NCBI GenBank assembly: GCA_047974745.1
Contig: JBKECO010000032.1
Location: forward strand, 1-57,300
From: JBKECO01 sp047974745
GTDB taxonomy: Bacteria > Bacillota > Clostridia > Lachnospirales > Lachnospiraceae
Direction: 5' to 3'
DNA: 57,300 nt
The notes below the pieces were generated by a model. It had not been told where the DNA came from. It was given only the letters and a program-made list of their open reading frames with translations, and did not search any database. A program made the position numbers and the translations under genes. Below, one piece after another: positions 1 to 9,575 of this stretch; position 1 is the stretch's first letter; each line of letters starts with the position of its first letter.

Positions 1-2
1 CA

Positions 3-128
3 ACCTATGGGCTTTTAAGGTCCAGACAATTCTTTCTGCTAAAAATCGGTGCCTATAATTTCAGAAAACTGCTAAGGCATAATCGGATAAGACAGGTGGA
101 GTCTGCCTTAAATCTGAAAATAGCATAA
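3..128 (+). CDS. C-terminal tail of an upstream gene cut by the window edge (possibly a transposase)
   Basis: This frame is open from the window edge to a TAA at 126-128 and encodes about 41 residues rich in Arg, Leu and Asn, beginning TYGLLRSRQF and including AYNFRKLLRHNRI. The GLxRxR...N.RKLL pattern loosely resembles the end of DDE transposases of the IS1182/IS5 type. That resemblance is from memory and weak. Nothing else supports it, so it could simply be a chance open frame. The 150 bases between it and the first full gene are AT-rich, with no gene or clear terminator. Confidence 0.25.
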   Translation, partial: TYGLLRSRQFFLLKIGAYNFRKLLRHNRIRQVESALNLKIA

Positions 129-277
129 AAATAAGGAATGGGATGACACTGTAATTACGTTATATAGCTTGAATATACTCAAAAATCAAAAAAATCTGGT
201 GTTAATCTGATAGAACTACTTTCTATTTAGTGTTTTGACACCTAAACCAAGTATTAAATATAGAGAGGTGGAACACA

Positions 278-1261
278 GTGGAAGTAATGGCAAAATGTGG
301 AGAAACAGTAACAGGTGTGGTCTTTAATATTCAGTACTTCACGGTGCATGACGGACCTGGCTTGAGAACAGAAATTTTCCTGAAGGGCTGCCCATTTCGT
401 TGTAAGTGGTGCAGTAATCCGGAAAGTTTCAAAAAGAAACAAGAAGTAGGGCTTTACACCTCTCGCTGTATAGGAATCAAAAAGTGCGGACTTTGTCTGG
501 AGGCCTGTACGGAACACGCATTGATATCAGAAGAGGATCAGATTGCAGGTATCCATAGGGACAAGTGCACGAATTGTATGAAATGCGCTGTGGCCTGTCC
601 CTCGAATGCATTGCAATACTGGGGAAAAATCCAGACTGTTGACGAAGTTATGAATGCAGTGCTTGCAGACAAATCTGTGTATAAAAAATCTGGTGGTGGG
701 GTAACACTTTCCGGTGGAGAAGCTCTCATGCAGTGGGAATTTGCATTAGAGATTTTAAAAAATTGCAAAAAAGAACGGATTCATACTTGTGTAGAGTCCG
801 CATTACATTGCGAATCGGAGATCTTAGACGCAGTACTGCCCTATACGGATTTATTCATTACAGATATCAAACATATGGATGACCAAAAGCACAAAGAATA
901 CACAAGGGCAGGAAACGAGCGTACGTTAAACAATATCAAGAAGGTAACAGCTGCAAATATTCCACTGATCATAAGAATCCCGATTATTCCAGAACATAAT
1001 GATGATGAGGAAAATCTCGTTGCGACAGCAGACTACATTCTGAATGAGCTGGATAATAAGGTGAATCAGGTTCAGTTCCTGCGATACCGGAGACTTGGTG
1101 AAGAGAAGTATAAGTCACTGAACCTGGACTATCCGATGTCTGAACAGGAATATCCAGATGTTGATACATTCGAACAAAAGATAAAGAATTATGTAGAGTA
1201 TATGAAGTCCAGAGGAATCAAAGCGGTCTTTGGTAGCAGTTCCAAGATGGATTTCCAATAG
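278..1261 (+). CDS. Glycyl-radical enzyme activating protein (radical SAM)
   Basis: Predicted radical SAM activase that would use a [4Fe-4S] cluster and S-adenosylmethionine to put a glycyl radical on a partner enzyme. Visible features: N-terminal DGPGLRT, the CX3CX2C signature C38-C42-C45 within GCPFRCKWCSNPES, then an inserted two-cluster ferredoxin domain (C64/C70/C73/C77 and C97/C100/C103/C107), and the SAM-binding SGGGVTLSGGEA stretch near residue 140. The length of 327 aa is near the PflA-like family size with a ferredoxin insert. The start is GTG with an excellent upstream GAGAGGTGG at 263-271. No glycyl radical enzyme lies downstream. The partner must be elsewhere, or upstream of the window. 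It is likely co-transcribed with the next gene, 27 bases away. Confidence 0.88.
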   Translation: MEVMAKCGETVTGVVFNIQYFTVHDGPGLRTEIFLKGCPFRCKWCSNPESFKKKQEVGLYTSRCIGIKKCGLCLEACTEHALISEEDQIAGIHRDKCTNCMKCAVACPSNALQYWGKIQTVDEVMNAVLADKSVYKKSGGGVTLSGGEALMQWEFALEILKNCKKERIHTCVESALHCESEILDAVLPYTDLFITDIKHMDDQKHKEYTRAGNERTLNNIKKVTAANIPLIIRIPIIPEHNDDEENLVATADYILNELDNKVNQVQFLRYRRLGEEKYKSLNLDYPMSEQEYPDVDTFEQKIKNYVEYMKSRGIKAVFGSSSKMDFQ

Positions 1262-1288
1262 AAAATAACGACACACAAAGGAGAAAAA

Positions 1289-2104
1289 ATGGCAAGCTTT
1301 AACACAAAACAAGAAGATCTGAAAGGTTTATTTAATGTTCCGCATATCGACCAGCAGGAAGGGGTATACTTCACATATGCAACTGATGCGGATGTTCTGA
1401 GAAGTCTGGTACCACAACAGTTGCATATTGTTGCACCGGTAGTGGTTGGATATCTGGTAAATATCGAGAAACCGAATTTCGGCGATCGTTACATGGAATT
1501 CGCATTGGGTGTTCCTTGTGCATTTGATGAACAGACCATCGGGCTATATCCATTCTGCCTACTATTAGAAGGACCTGGCGCTTTTGATGGTACGACCCTC
1601 GGTCGTGAATTTGATGGACTTCCAAAAAAATATGCAGAAGAGCTTAGCTTTAGCAAAAACGGGAATACGATCACAGCAACAGTAGTACGTAAAGGCACAA
1701 AATTGATGGATCTCAAGGTCGAATTGGGTGCATACAACAATCAGATGGCAGCAGATCTCTTTGCACCAGAGGGCTCAACGACACAAGGTAATACCTTCCT
1801 ATATACGTATAACACAATGCAGGCAGAGGATGGAAGCTGCGGATTTTCCAATGGAAGGCTCAACAATTTGATAATGGAAACAAAAAACAGGCAATGGACA
1901 CCGGGAAATCTTGAGCTTGCCATGTATTCATCAGAAAATGATCCTTATGGTGAATTGCCGATCCTGCAGCCATTAGGCGGAGCGTATATAAAACATGATA
2001 CCGTGATCATGCAGAGTTTGAGAAAACTTATGGATGTAGATGCCAATGAAATAGCTCAATATCAGGCTGCTGGTAGATATGATTTATGTCAATATACGAA
2101 ATAA
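1289..2104 (+). CDS. Acetoacetate decarboxylase family protein
   Basis: Protein of 271 aa from the acetoacetate decarboxylase superfamily, whose members decarboxylate beta-keto acids or catalyse related aldol/retro-aldol chemistry through a lysine Schiff base. The family motif is present as GREFDGLPKKYAEE, with K113 and K114 corresponding to the catalytic Lys and its neighbour (K115/K116) in Clostridium acetobutylicum Adc. The catalytic apparatus therefore looks intact. The substrate is unknown; the family includes many members not acting on acetoacetate. The start has a clean AAAGGAG at 1277-1283. A strong terminator follows the stop, so it closes the transcript that begins with the activase gene. 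No CoA-transferase, the usual solventogenic partner, is present. Confidence 0.85.
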   Translation: MASFNTKQEDLKGLFNVPHIDQQEGVYFTYATDADVLRSLVPQQLHIVAPVVVGYLVNIEKPNFGDRYMEFALGVPCAFDEQTIGLYPFCLLLEGPGAFDGTTLGREFDGLPKKYAEELSFSKNGNTITATVVRKGTKLMDLKVELGAYNNQMAADLFAPEGSTTQGNTFLYTYNTMQAEDGSCGFSNGRLNNLIMETKNRQWTPGNLELAMYSSENDPYGELPILQPLGGAYIKHDTVIMQSLRKLMDVDANEIAQYQAAGRYDLCQYTK

Positions 2105-2110
2105 GTGATA

Positions 2111-2146
2111 AAAAAGCCTTTTGAGTCAAAAGGCTTTTCTTTTTTA
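2111..2146 (+). terminator. Intrinsic terminator after the acetoacetate decarboxylase gene
   Basis: Perfect 13-base inverted repeat AAAAGCCTTTTGA (2112-2124) and TCAAAAGGCTTTT (2126-2138), effectively a long stem with a tight loop, running into a T tract. It lies only about 40 bases upstream of the next gene's start, so it separates the activase/decarboxylase unit from the flavoprotein gene. Confidence 0.9.
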
Positions 2147-2182
2147 AAATCTTACATTCTGCAGAAGAAGAGGAAAATAGAA

Positions 2183-4282
2183 ATGGGACAAACCAGCGAA
2201 ATGAAGGAATTGCTTTTTACACCAATGAAAATAGGCAAATGTGAAATAAAAAACAGAGTCGTTATGCCGCCCATGCACTTGGGACTGGCAAATCTAGACG
2301 GTAGTCTGCCTGAAGTATTCATGAATTATTACGAAGAACGTGCCAAAGGAGGCACAGGTCTGATCATCACGGAAATTGTTCGAATTAATGACACGACCGG
2401 TACGACATCTTTCTTGCAACCATCCATTTCAAAAGATCGGTATATAAAAGATTGGAGCGAATTCAGCAACAGGATTCATAGGCATGGAGCGAAGCTGTTC
2501 GTACAGCTGCACCATCCTGGTCGACAAAATCATGGCATTATGATCAACACACAGCCAATTACAAGCGCTGCTGCAAATGTCTGGAAAGGGTTTCCGGATT
2601 TGCTTTGGAAAATCGCACCGACCACAGGTAAGAAAATGGATGAAAAACAACTCGTCATGTCTTCAGTCGCACCATCGAAATGTGAAGAAAGCGACAATGC
2701 ACACAGCAGAGTCCGAGGGCTATCGAATAAAGGCGTTAAGAAAATCATACAGCAATTTATTGACGGCGCAGTTCGAGCACAAAAGGCTGGAGTGGATGGC
2801 GTGGAACTGCATGCTGCCCACGGATATCTGATTCAACAGTTCTTAAGCCCGAATACAAATTTCAGAACAGATGAATATGGCGGAAGTTTTGAGAACAGAT
2901 TGCGATTTCTGCAGGAAATCATCATGGGAATCAGAAGAGAGTGCGGACAGGATTTTCCACTCATTGTTCGGCTGACAGTAGATGAGTTTTACTCTAAAAT
3001 AGGAAAACCTGACAAAGGGTATAATCTGGAGACTGGGGTTCAGTATGCGAAAGCCATTGAAAAAATGGGAGTAGATGCAATTGATGTTTCCTCTGCAGCA
3101 TATGACACCTATAATTATTGGCTGGAACCTACAAGTTTTGATTGTGGATGGAGAGCCTATTTAGCCGAAGCAGTCAAAAAAGAGGTATCGATACCCGTTA
3201 TCGCTGCAAATTTAATCCGAAGTGCAGAACAGGCGAACAGACAGCTAGAAGAAGGAATGCAGGATTTTGTTGCATTAGGCAGACCTCATATTGCAGATGC
3301 CCACTGGGTCGAAAAAGTACAAAGTGGGAGAGAAGACGAAGTGAAACGATGCATTTGCTGCCTGAATTGTATGGAAACTATGTATTATGGTGCATTTTCA
3401 GGCAAGCCAGCAAATTGTGCAGTGAATCCAACAATAGGTAAGGAAAAGATTTATTATAATTTGCCAAAGGATGGAAATGGACGAAGGATTGTTATTATCG
3501 GAGCAGGTGTAGCAGGTCTTGCGGCTGCTGAGCTATTGGCTAAACGGGGATTTGACGTGGTCGTACTGGAAAAAGAAGCAGTTCCAGGCGGACAGATTCA
3601 GCTAGCGAATAAACCTCCAAAAAAAGATAAGATAGGATGGGTCGCAATGGATCTGGCAAAAAATGCTGAAACAGCCGGAGCGCAAATTTTTTATAATTCA
3701 TTAGCAGATATAGAGAAAGTTAAATCCTACGATCCGTATACGGTTATTCTGGCAACTGGTGCCGAAGCTGTGAAACCTAATTTTGTGAAGGGAAAAGACA
3801 GGTCAAATGTATATACCACAACAGAGATCCTCAATGGAAGCATTAAATTATCAAATCAAAAAACGGCTGTGATCGGCAGTGGTATGACAGGGCTGGAGAC
3901 GGCAGAGTTATTGGCAGAACAAGGTGCAGACATTACAGTTGTTGAAATGGCAAGTGAAATCGCACCGGCTGCCTGGCATCAATTAAAGAGTGATATCTTG
4001 CCAAAGCTTGAAACATATAACACGAAGTTCATTACCTCTGCAAAATTACTGGAAATAACAAAGGAGGGGATACGACTGGAAAAGATGGAACATCATAAAG
4101 TGGAGGATCTGTCTTTTGATGCAGTGGTATTGTCATTAGGATCACGGTCTGTTACGGATCTGTATAAAGAACTGGAACATCAATTTAGCAGTGTATATAT
4201 GATTGGTGATTCCGAAAAAGTCGGAAATATTGCCAGAGCTACCACATCCGCTTTTGATGTTGCAGTAAACCAAATAAAGTAG
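2183..4282 (+). CDS. NADH:flavin oxidoreductase / 2,4-dienoyl-CoA reductase (OYE-type, FeS flavoprotein)
   Basis: Member of the 2,4-dienoyl-CoA reductase / enoate reductase family (also BaiCD/BaiH-like). An N-terminal FMN TIM barrel reduces activated C=C bonds, a [4Fe-4S] cluster relays electrons, and a C-terminal FAD/NAD(P)H domain accepts hydride. Seen: barrel start RVVMPPMHLGL, the HAAHGYLIQQFLSPNTN active-site strand, a Cys-rich CICCLNC plus NCAVNP cluster site, and two Rossmann motifs (VIIGAGVAGLAAAE near residue 434; AVIGSGMTGLETAE near 565). The cluster spacing CICCLNC is slightly unusual against the CX2CX3CX11C I expect. I chose ATG 2183 (699 aa) because the open frame further upstream runs through the terminator, and AGAGGAAA precedes this ATG. 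Substrate unknown. Confidence 0.88.
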   Translation: MGQTSEMKELLFTPMKIGKCEIKNRVVMPPMHLGLANLDGSLPEVFMNYYEERAKGGTGLIITEIVRINDTTGTTSFLQPSISKDRYIKDWSEFSNRIHRHGAKLFVQLHHPGRQNHGIMINTQPITSAAANVWKGFPDLLWKIAPTTGKKMDEKQLVMSSVAPSKCEESDNAHSRVRGLSNKGVKKIIQQFIDGAVRAQKAGVDGVELHAAHGYLIQQFLSPNTNFRTDEYGGSFENRLRFLQEIIMGIRRECGQDFPLIVRLTVDEFYSKIGKPDKGYNLETGVQYAKAIEKMGVDAIDVSSAAYDTYNYWLEPTSFDCGWRAYLAEAVKKEVSIPVIAANLIRSAEQANRQLEEGMQDFVALGRPHIADAHWVEKVQSGREDEVKRCICCLNCMETMYYGAFSGKPANCAVNPTIGKEKIYYNLPKDGNGRRIVIIGAGVAGLAAAELLAKRGFDVVVLEKEAVPGGQIQLANKPPKKDKIGWVAMDLAKNAETAGAQIFYNSLADIEKVKSYDPYTVILATGAEAVKPNFVKGKDRSNVYTTTEILNGSIKLSNQKTAVIGSGMTGLETAELLAEQGADITVVEMASEIAPAAWHQLKSDILPKLETYNTKFITSAKLLEITKEGIRLEKMEHHKVEDLSFDAVVLSLGSRSVTDLYKELEHQFSSVYMIGDSEKVGNIARATTSAFDVAVNQIK

Positions 4283-4337
4283 AAAATGGATCAAAGACCA
4301 TTTGAACCAATCATAAATAGTAAGAAAGGAAGTTATG

Positions 4338-5573
4338 ATGCAAGTTGAAAAAGCATCATACAATTCAAGTATGTATTCAATCGCAAAGGCGAAAGTCACA
4401 GTATTAAAACCAGTAATCGGAATCTTACCGAAACCGACTCCCCTATGTTATATAGGACCAGGCAAAGTTATGGAGACTGCAAAAATTTTAATGGATGGAA
4501 ACATAGAGCGGGTGCTTGTATTAACAGATTCTGTTCTTTTTAACTTAGGCCTGTTAGAACCTATGCTTGAATCAATCAGAATATCGGGGATAAAAGTGTC
4601 TGTATATAAAGATGTCTTGCCTGATCCGACCTATGGAATCGTGGAGGCTGCGTTAGAAATTTCTAAAAAAAATGACTGTCAGGCGGTCATTGCCTTTGGA
4701 GGGGGTTCTGTTTTAGATACTTCCAAGGCAGTTGCCGCAGCTGCTGCAAATCATATCAGTCCGACGAAATTAGAAGGTCTGCTCAAAGTAAAGAAGGAAA
4801 GTTTGCCGATCATTGCGATTCCAACGACAGCAGGCACAGGCTCCGAAGTGACATTGGCTGCTGTTATTTCTGAGACAGTGTCACATAAAAAAACAACCAT
4901 TGCTTCACCCAGGATCGTCCCAAAATTCGCCATACTGGATCCGGAACTGACAACCGGATTGCCGAATTTTGTGACTGCAACAACGGGATTAGATGCTTTG
5001 ACACATGCCCTGGAGGCATATACGAACACCTATGCCAATGAAGAAACCGATGGTTATGCACGTAGGGCAATTAAGATGATTGTCGAGAACCTGGAAGTCT
5101 GCATGACTGAACCGACAAACTTACAGGCACGAGAGAATCTGCTGGTAGGTTCCTTTCATGCAGGGAGAGCGTTTACAAGAACCTATGTTGGATATGTCCA
5201 CGCATTCGCACATCATATCGGAGGTCACTTCAAAGTACCACATGGTCTTTGCTGCGGAATCCTGCTGCCTCACGTTATGCAGGCCTACCGAGAGGTTCGC
5301 CTAGACAGATTTGCCTCCTTAAGTGATTTGCTGAAGTTGGCGCCGGAATCAGAAACGACTGAAGGAAAAGCAGATGCCTTCATTCAATTCCTGTTCAGAC
5401 TGAATGAAAAATTAGATATTCCCAAAAAACTTGAAAAATTTCCAGGATCTGACATCGAAACAATTAAAAAGGCTGCTTTCAAAGAGTGCCATGGCACCTA
5501 TCCCGTACCGAAATATTTTTCGAGTCAGGAGGCTACAGAGATCTTATCTAAAATATGTTCAGAACCAGAATAA
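4338..5573 (+). CDS. Iron-containing alcohol dehydrogenase
   Basis: Group III (Fe-dependent) alcohol dehydrogenase, about 411 aa, for NAD(P)H-linked interconversion of alcohols and aldehydes. Seen: nucleotide-binding GGGSVLDTSK near residue 120, IPTTAGTGSEVT, and the metal-binding D and H residues in GLDALTHALEAY, then HAFAHHIGGHF...PHG. Two in-frame ATGs occur at 4335 and 4338; AAAGGA at 4325-4330 is better placed for the second. It follows the flavoprotein gene by about 55 bases and is probably co-transcribed, suggesting successive reductions of an unsaturated carbonyl compound. This pathway reading is inference. No clear terminator is visible in the 147 bases that follow. Confidence 0.88.
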   Translation: MQVEKASYNSSMYSIAKAKVTVLKPVIGILPKPTPLCYIGPGKVMETAKILMDGNIERVLVLTDSVLFNLGLLEPMLESIRISGIKVSVYKDVLPDPTYGIVEAALEISKKNDCQAVIAFGGGSVLDTSKAVAAAAANHISPTKLEGLLKVKKESLPIIAIPTTAGTGSEVTLAAVISETVSHKKTTIASPRIVPKFAILDPELTTGLPNFVTATTGLDALTHALEAYTNTYANEETDGYARRAIKMIVENLEVCMTEPTNLQARENLLVGSFHAGRAFTRTYVGYVHAFAHHIGGHFKVPHGLCCGILLPHVMQAYREVRLDRFASLSDLLKLAPESETTEGKADAFIQFLFRLNEKLDIPKKLEKFPGSDIETIKKAAFKECHGTYPVPKYFSSQEATEILSKICSEPE

Positions 5574-5720
5574 ACTTAATCGCACAAATCATCTGTTCAG
5601 TGTTAAAATAATGCCAAGTAGTGTAATTGCAATCCTTAGAGCGTAAGGCAGAAGTTACCTGTAATAAAGTGATACCAAAATTGGCAAGGCATGGAAAACG
5701 CATAACGAGGGATGATGAGT

Positions 5721-6527
5721 ATGAAAAAAGAGGGTGACCGTAGTTGGGAGATCAGGCAGCAGGACATCCAGCTGCGTATTATAGTTGGGATATTAGCATG
5801 CATCTGCCTCCTTGCAGCTGTTGGTCTTTCCAGTATTGCCTTGAATTATAAAGAGGGGAGCGATGAGTATATTGATCTTGCACAGACCGTCTTAGATGAG
5901 GAGCGAATTATAGAGTCAGAGGTCTCGGATAGTGGGACAATGGAAGGAACATCTGCACAACAGACAGAATCACAGAGCGTTGATTTTGAAAAGCTTTGGC
6001 AATTAAATCCGGATGCTGTTGGATGGATCACATTTGATCATAGCACCATCAATTATCCTATTGTTCAAGGGCAGGATAATCGTTATTATTTGAGTCATAC
6101 ATTTCTGGAATATGAAAATGAGGCAGGCTGTATTTTCATGGACTTTGAGAATGCAAAGGACTTCAGTGACAGGAATACTTTTATTTATGGTCACAATTTA
6201 AAGACGGGAGCCATGTTTGCTCAGTTGAATCATTATCGAAAAGAAGATTATTATGCAGCGAACAACTATTTCTGGATATTGACGCCAGATGGAACGTATA
6301 AATATGAAATTTTTTCCTGCTATGTTACTGAGGATGACAGTGACAGTTATCAAATTTTATATCAAGATAAACAGGCGTATTGTGACTATTTGACAAAAAT
6401 CAAGAACAGAAGTTTATATGACACAGGCGTAGCAGTGACGGGAAGGAATGTCATTGTTACTTTGTCCACTTGTACCAGTTCAGAAGGTGAGCATTTTATT
6501 GTGCATGCAATTCGAATAGAGGAGTAG
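5721..6527 (+). CDS. srtB: Class B sortase
   Basis: Membrane-anchored cysteine transpeptidase that cleaves a sorting signal and attaches a surface protein to peptidoglycan. Seen: one N-terminal membrane segment (IIVGILACICLLAAVGL), a class B core (WITFDHSTINYPIVQG), the catalytic His in IYGHNL, the catalytic Cys in TLSTCTSS and the Arg near the C-terminus (HAIRIEE). The start at ATG 5721 (268 aa) is favoured because GAGGG at 5707-5711 is correctly spaced for it; earlier ATGs at 5712 and 5715 overlap the ribosome binding site. Its immediate neighbour carries an SPKTG signal, and Clostridioides difficile SrtB recognises (S/P)PXTG, so the two are probably enzyme and substrate. Confidence 0.92.
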   Translation: MKKEGDRSWEIRQQDIQLRIIVGILACICLLAAVGLSSIALNYKEGSDEYIDLAQTVLDEERIIESEVSDSGTMEGTSAQQTESQSVDFEKLWQLNPDAVGWITFDHSTINYPIVQGQDNRYYLSHTFLEYENEAGCIFMDFENAKDFSDRNTFIYGHNLKTGAMFAQLNHYRKEDYYAANNYFWILTPDGTYKYEIFSCYVTEDDSDSYQILYQDKQAYCDYLTKIKNRSLYDTGVAVTGRNVIVTLSTCTSSEGEHFIVHAIRIEE

Positions 6528-6612
6528 ATTATTCTTTACAATAGAGCAAAAATAGAATAAAATTCAGATTAATAATTCAAAGCAAAAAACCAAATAGAAA
6601 GCGGGAGAGAGT

Positions 6613-9265
6613 ATGAAAAATGGAGTTATGAAAAAAGCTTTATTGTTCTTGATGTTGCTACCTATGGTAATGTGCATGTTACCTGAAAAATCTACTGAAG
6701 CTGCCACTAGTGGCACCTTAACTGTTCATGATATGATTTATTCAGCAGATGCATCCGCACAGCTTTTGGATCCGAATCTGATACTGGAAGAATCAGGTAC
6801 ACTAGCTACAGTAAAAATTTGTATAGATCAGAATTTTGAGAGTACAAAGGATGTCATTATTTTTGATTCTTCAGATGTGCCGGTAGGCGTAATTGCTTCC
6901 TATAATGCGAATACTGGAATCTTCACTGCCCATGGTACGGCATCGGCTGCTGATTATCAGACCTTTTTAAAAACTCTGAAATATAAAACGACTACACAAA
7001 CCGGAACGAAAACAGTCAATTATCTAATCAGCAATTCACAAAATGAAGTGGTTTATTCGTCGCATACTGGACATTTTTATGAATATGTACCGTATTGCTG
7101 CATCCGACGATACCAAATGGACGACTGCAAGAACTTCCGCTGAGAGCCGTACATATAATGGTACGAATGGATATCTGGCCACTATTACATCCGTGGAAGA
7201 AAATGATTTTATAACATCAAAATGTGGTGGAGCAGGATGGCTGGGAGCAAGTGATCTTGGCAGCGTTACAGGTGCAGCCAATGGAGTTTGGGAATGGGTT
7301 ACAGGACCTGAGAGTGGAACGAAATTCAGTACGCTAAATCTGACAACGCTTAAAAATACATTGGAGAGTGACCAGTTCAATAACTGGGCAGTGGGGGAGC
7401 CGAACAATAATGGGAGTGAATATTATCTGCATATTATGAGTGGAACAGGTGGGAAAAGACCTGGCTGGGCAAGCTACTCTGTGTATCCGGCAGGTTCCTG
7501 GAATGATTATGCAAATAACACTGCCTATGGAAATATATTTGGCTATATCGTAGAGTATGAAACGACCTATATAGATATTAGTGATAGCTACGGACTGGCA
7601 GGTACATCAACAATAACAATTGAACCTCCATTGGAAGTTCTTGTAGATGGAAATCCTACGAGCTGCTCAGAAAATGCTACACTTTTTATCAGCTCTCCAG
7701 GGGATGGATCGGGGATAAAGAGTGTAACAGTGAATGGAACAGATATCACAGACAGCTATTTGGATGGATTTTTCGTTACAGAAAATGGAATGTACACCGT
7801 TGTAATTGTGAGTAATGAAGGAAGAAGTGGTTCAATGGTTGTGAATGTCTCTATGCTTGACATTACAAGACCAAATGAACCAGTGATCAAAAACCAATTA
7901 AATTTTTTGCCAGATAAGATCTATGGCACCAACCAGACTGTGTCTGCAGAGTTTGCGGCAACTCCCGGTTGTGCCGAAAAATTGCAATATAGCTTGGATG
8001 ATGGAATGACATGGATTGATGGACCAGACGTTGAAATTTCAAAGGATGGTATCACAAATGTCTACTTTAGAGTAATCGATGAGTTGAGTCGATGGAGTTC
8101 AATGAGCACGGTTGCGATTGTGCATTTGGACAAAACAGGTCCTGCAGCGCCTATAGTTAAGGATATCGACACGTATAGTGCGCAAATATCAGGAACCGCT
8201 GAGCCTGGATCGACAATAAACATAAAAGATGAAGCAGGGTCAATCCTAGGTACTGCGACAGCCGACGAGGATGGGAAGTTTACAGTTGATATATCCCGAC
8301 AAAAGGCGAATACCATATTATTTGTGTTTGCCGAAGATGCATATGGTAATCAAAGCAGTGCAACCAAAGTAACAGTACAGGATGCACTCGAGTATATAAA
8401 CAAGATGATAGATGCTCTGCCGGATCCAAAAACAGCATCTGACAGTGAAATCACGAATTTGATAAAAAGCATCCTGGAAACAAAACGCCGTTTTGATTTG
8501 TTGAGTGACGCAGAACGGAAAAATATTCTGATACCAAGAAAAGAAAAACTGAATGACTTAATTTCCAGATTGAATTCATTTCTTGTTATTGAACCGAGAG
8601 ATACTGCAACGGGAATCTTCGTTACGTCAATCGGAACCTCAGTATTCATTTCAGAACTAGATCAGGAGAATGTAGGAAAAGTACTGATTTCACTGGCGGC
8701 AGAACCAGTTCGTCTTGACAATGAAGCAACAAGACCTGAAAATATCAGCACAGCCATGAAATTGCTGTATAAAAATGGAAAGACGATGCTTTCTGCCTAT
8801 GACATTACGTTGTTAAAATCCATTTATAATTCAGATGGAGTGCTTGAAGCTTCTGGAAGAGTCAATAATGCGGATATTTTTGATCAGATCAGGATAAGCA
8901 TACCGATTCCAAAAGCATTTGCAGAAAATAAAGATCTGTTACTTGTCTATATCAATAAGGAAGGCGAGATAACAGAATTAGCATCACAAATACAAGAATT
9001 TGATGGTATAAAGTATATTGTATTCAGTGCGACCCATTTTTCGCAATATGCGATCGTGTCTACTGCCAATATTGTGGAGTCAACAGAGGCAACAGAGGCG
9101 ACACAACCAAATACCAGTGAAACAATTGCCAAAACAACCACCCAATCCACGAGAGTCAGTCCAAAAACTGGAGATGATTCCCCGATTGTCCCGCTTCTGA
9201 TCGTTTTTGCGGTTTCGGGAGCTTCGGCGGTAGTTTTGATCAGCAAATCTAAAAAGGTAAAGTAG
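6613..9265 (+). pseudogene. C-type-lectin surface protein with SPKTG sorting signal, interrupted by a 1-base frameshift
   Basis: Predicted cell-wall adhesin of about 883 aa if the frame is restored. Order: signal peptide, a beta-rich N-terminal domain, a C-type lectin-like domain (GYLATITSVEEN, WEWVTGPESG, GEPNNNGSEYY, SWNDYA), Ig-like repeats (SGTAEPGSTINI), a helical segment, a Glu/Thr-rich linker, then SPKTGDD, a hydrophobic stretch and a KSKKVK tail. The first reading frame (6613-7143) fails near 7090; the second carries the remainder. Deleting one C of the CC at 7090-7091 gives a continuous GHFYEYVRIAASDDTKW, as expected of such lectin domains. It is either a real null or phase variant, or an assembly/sequencing error. 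It is the likely substrate of the adjacent sortase. Confidence 0.85.
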
Positions 9266-9269
9266 ATTT

Positions 9270-9318
9270 AAAAAAAGAGAACCTGTAAGTATTCGAAAGG
9301 AAATAGGTTCTCTTTTTT
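9270..9318 (+). terminator. Intrinsic terminator after the surface-protein gene
   Basis: AGAGAACCT and AGGTTCTCT form a stem flanked by an A tract on the left and a T tract (TTTTTT) on the right, five bases after the stop codon of the SPKTG protein. Confidence 0.9.
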
Positions 9319-9487
9319 GTGGAATTATTTAGGAGTGAGCACATAATAACTAAATAAGAAATAAATAAAATCGAATAATATATAAATACAACATGAGATA
9401 AATAGTTACAATTTAATAATATTCGTGATTAGTATTGTTAAAACGATATTATATAGAAAATAATAGTGCAAAATGTATATTATATTC

Positions 9488-9516
9488 TTGACACACCATG
9501 CACAGAGACCTATAAT
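9488..9516 (+). promoter_or_regulatory. Consensus sigma-A promoter of the sugar ABC transporter operon
   Basis: TTGACA at 9488-9493, a spacer of exactly 17 bases, and TATAAT at 9511-9516: a perfect match to the housekeeping promoter consensus. The expected start site near 9523 gives a leader of about 50 bases before the lipoprotein gene. The 170 bases upstream are very AT-rich and hold no gene. Confidence 0.9.
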
Positions 9517-9527
9517 GAGACTTACAG

Positions 9528-9565
9528 TAACTAAATATAAAATAAATAAATTAGTTAATAACTAA
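9528..9565 (+). promoter_or_regulatory. Candidate operator (TAACTAA repeats) in the sugar operon leader
   Basis: TTAGTTA-A-TAACTAA at 9551-9565 is a perfect 7-base inverted repeat just upstream of the AAAGGAGG ribosome binding site. A further TAACTAA is at 9528-9534, and another at 9347-9353 upstream of the promoter. Placement just downstream of a consensus promoter fits repressor binding, possibly by the LacI-family protein encoded 3 kb downstream. The centre lacks the CG usual in LacI/GalR operators, so the assignment is tentative. Confidence 0.4.
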
Positions 9566-9575
9566 AGGAGGAAGT

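Noticed and set aside
235..264. TTGACA plus TATAGA as promoter of the activase gene
   Set aside because: The start site would fall around 271, after the ribosome binding site (263-271), leaving the gene without it.
2105..2182. N-terminal extension of the OYE-type flavoprotein from GTG 2105
   Set aside because: This stretch is the terminator of the previous gene and has no ribosome binding site or homology; the family starts close to ATG 2183.
9430..9460. Catabolite-responsive element near the sugar operon promoter (TTGTTAAAACGATATTA)
   Set aside because: Spacing and positions do not match the cre consensus; resemblance comes from AT-rich sequence.
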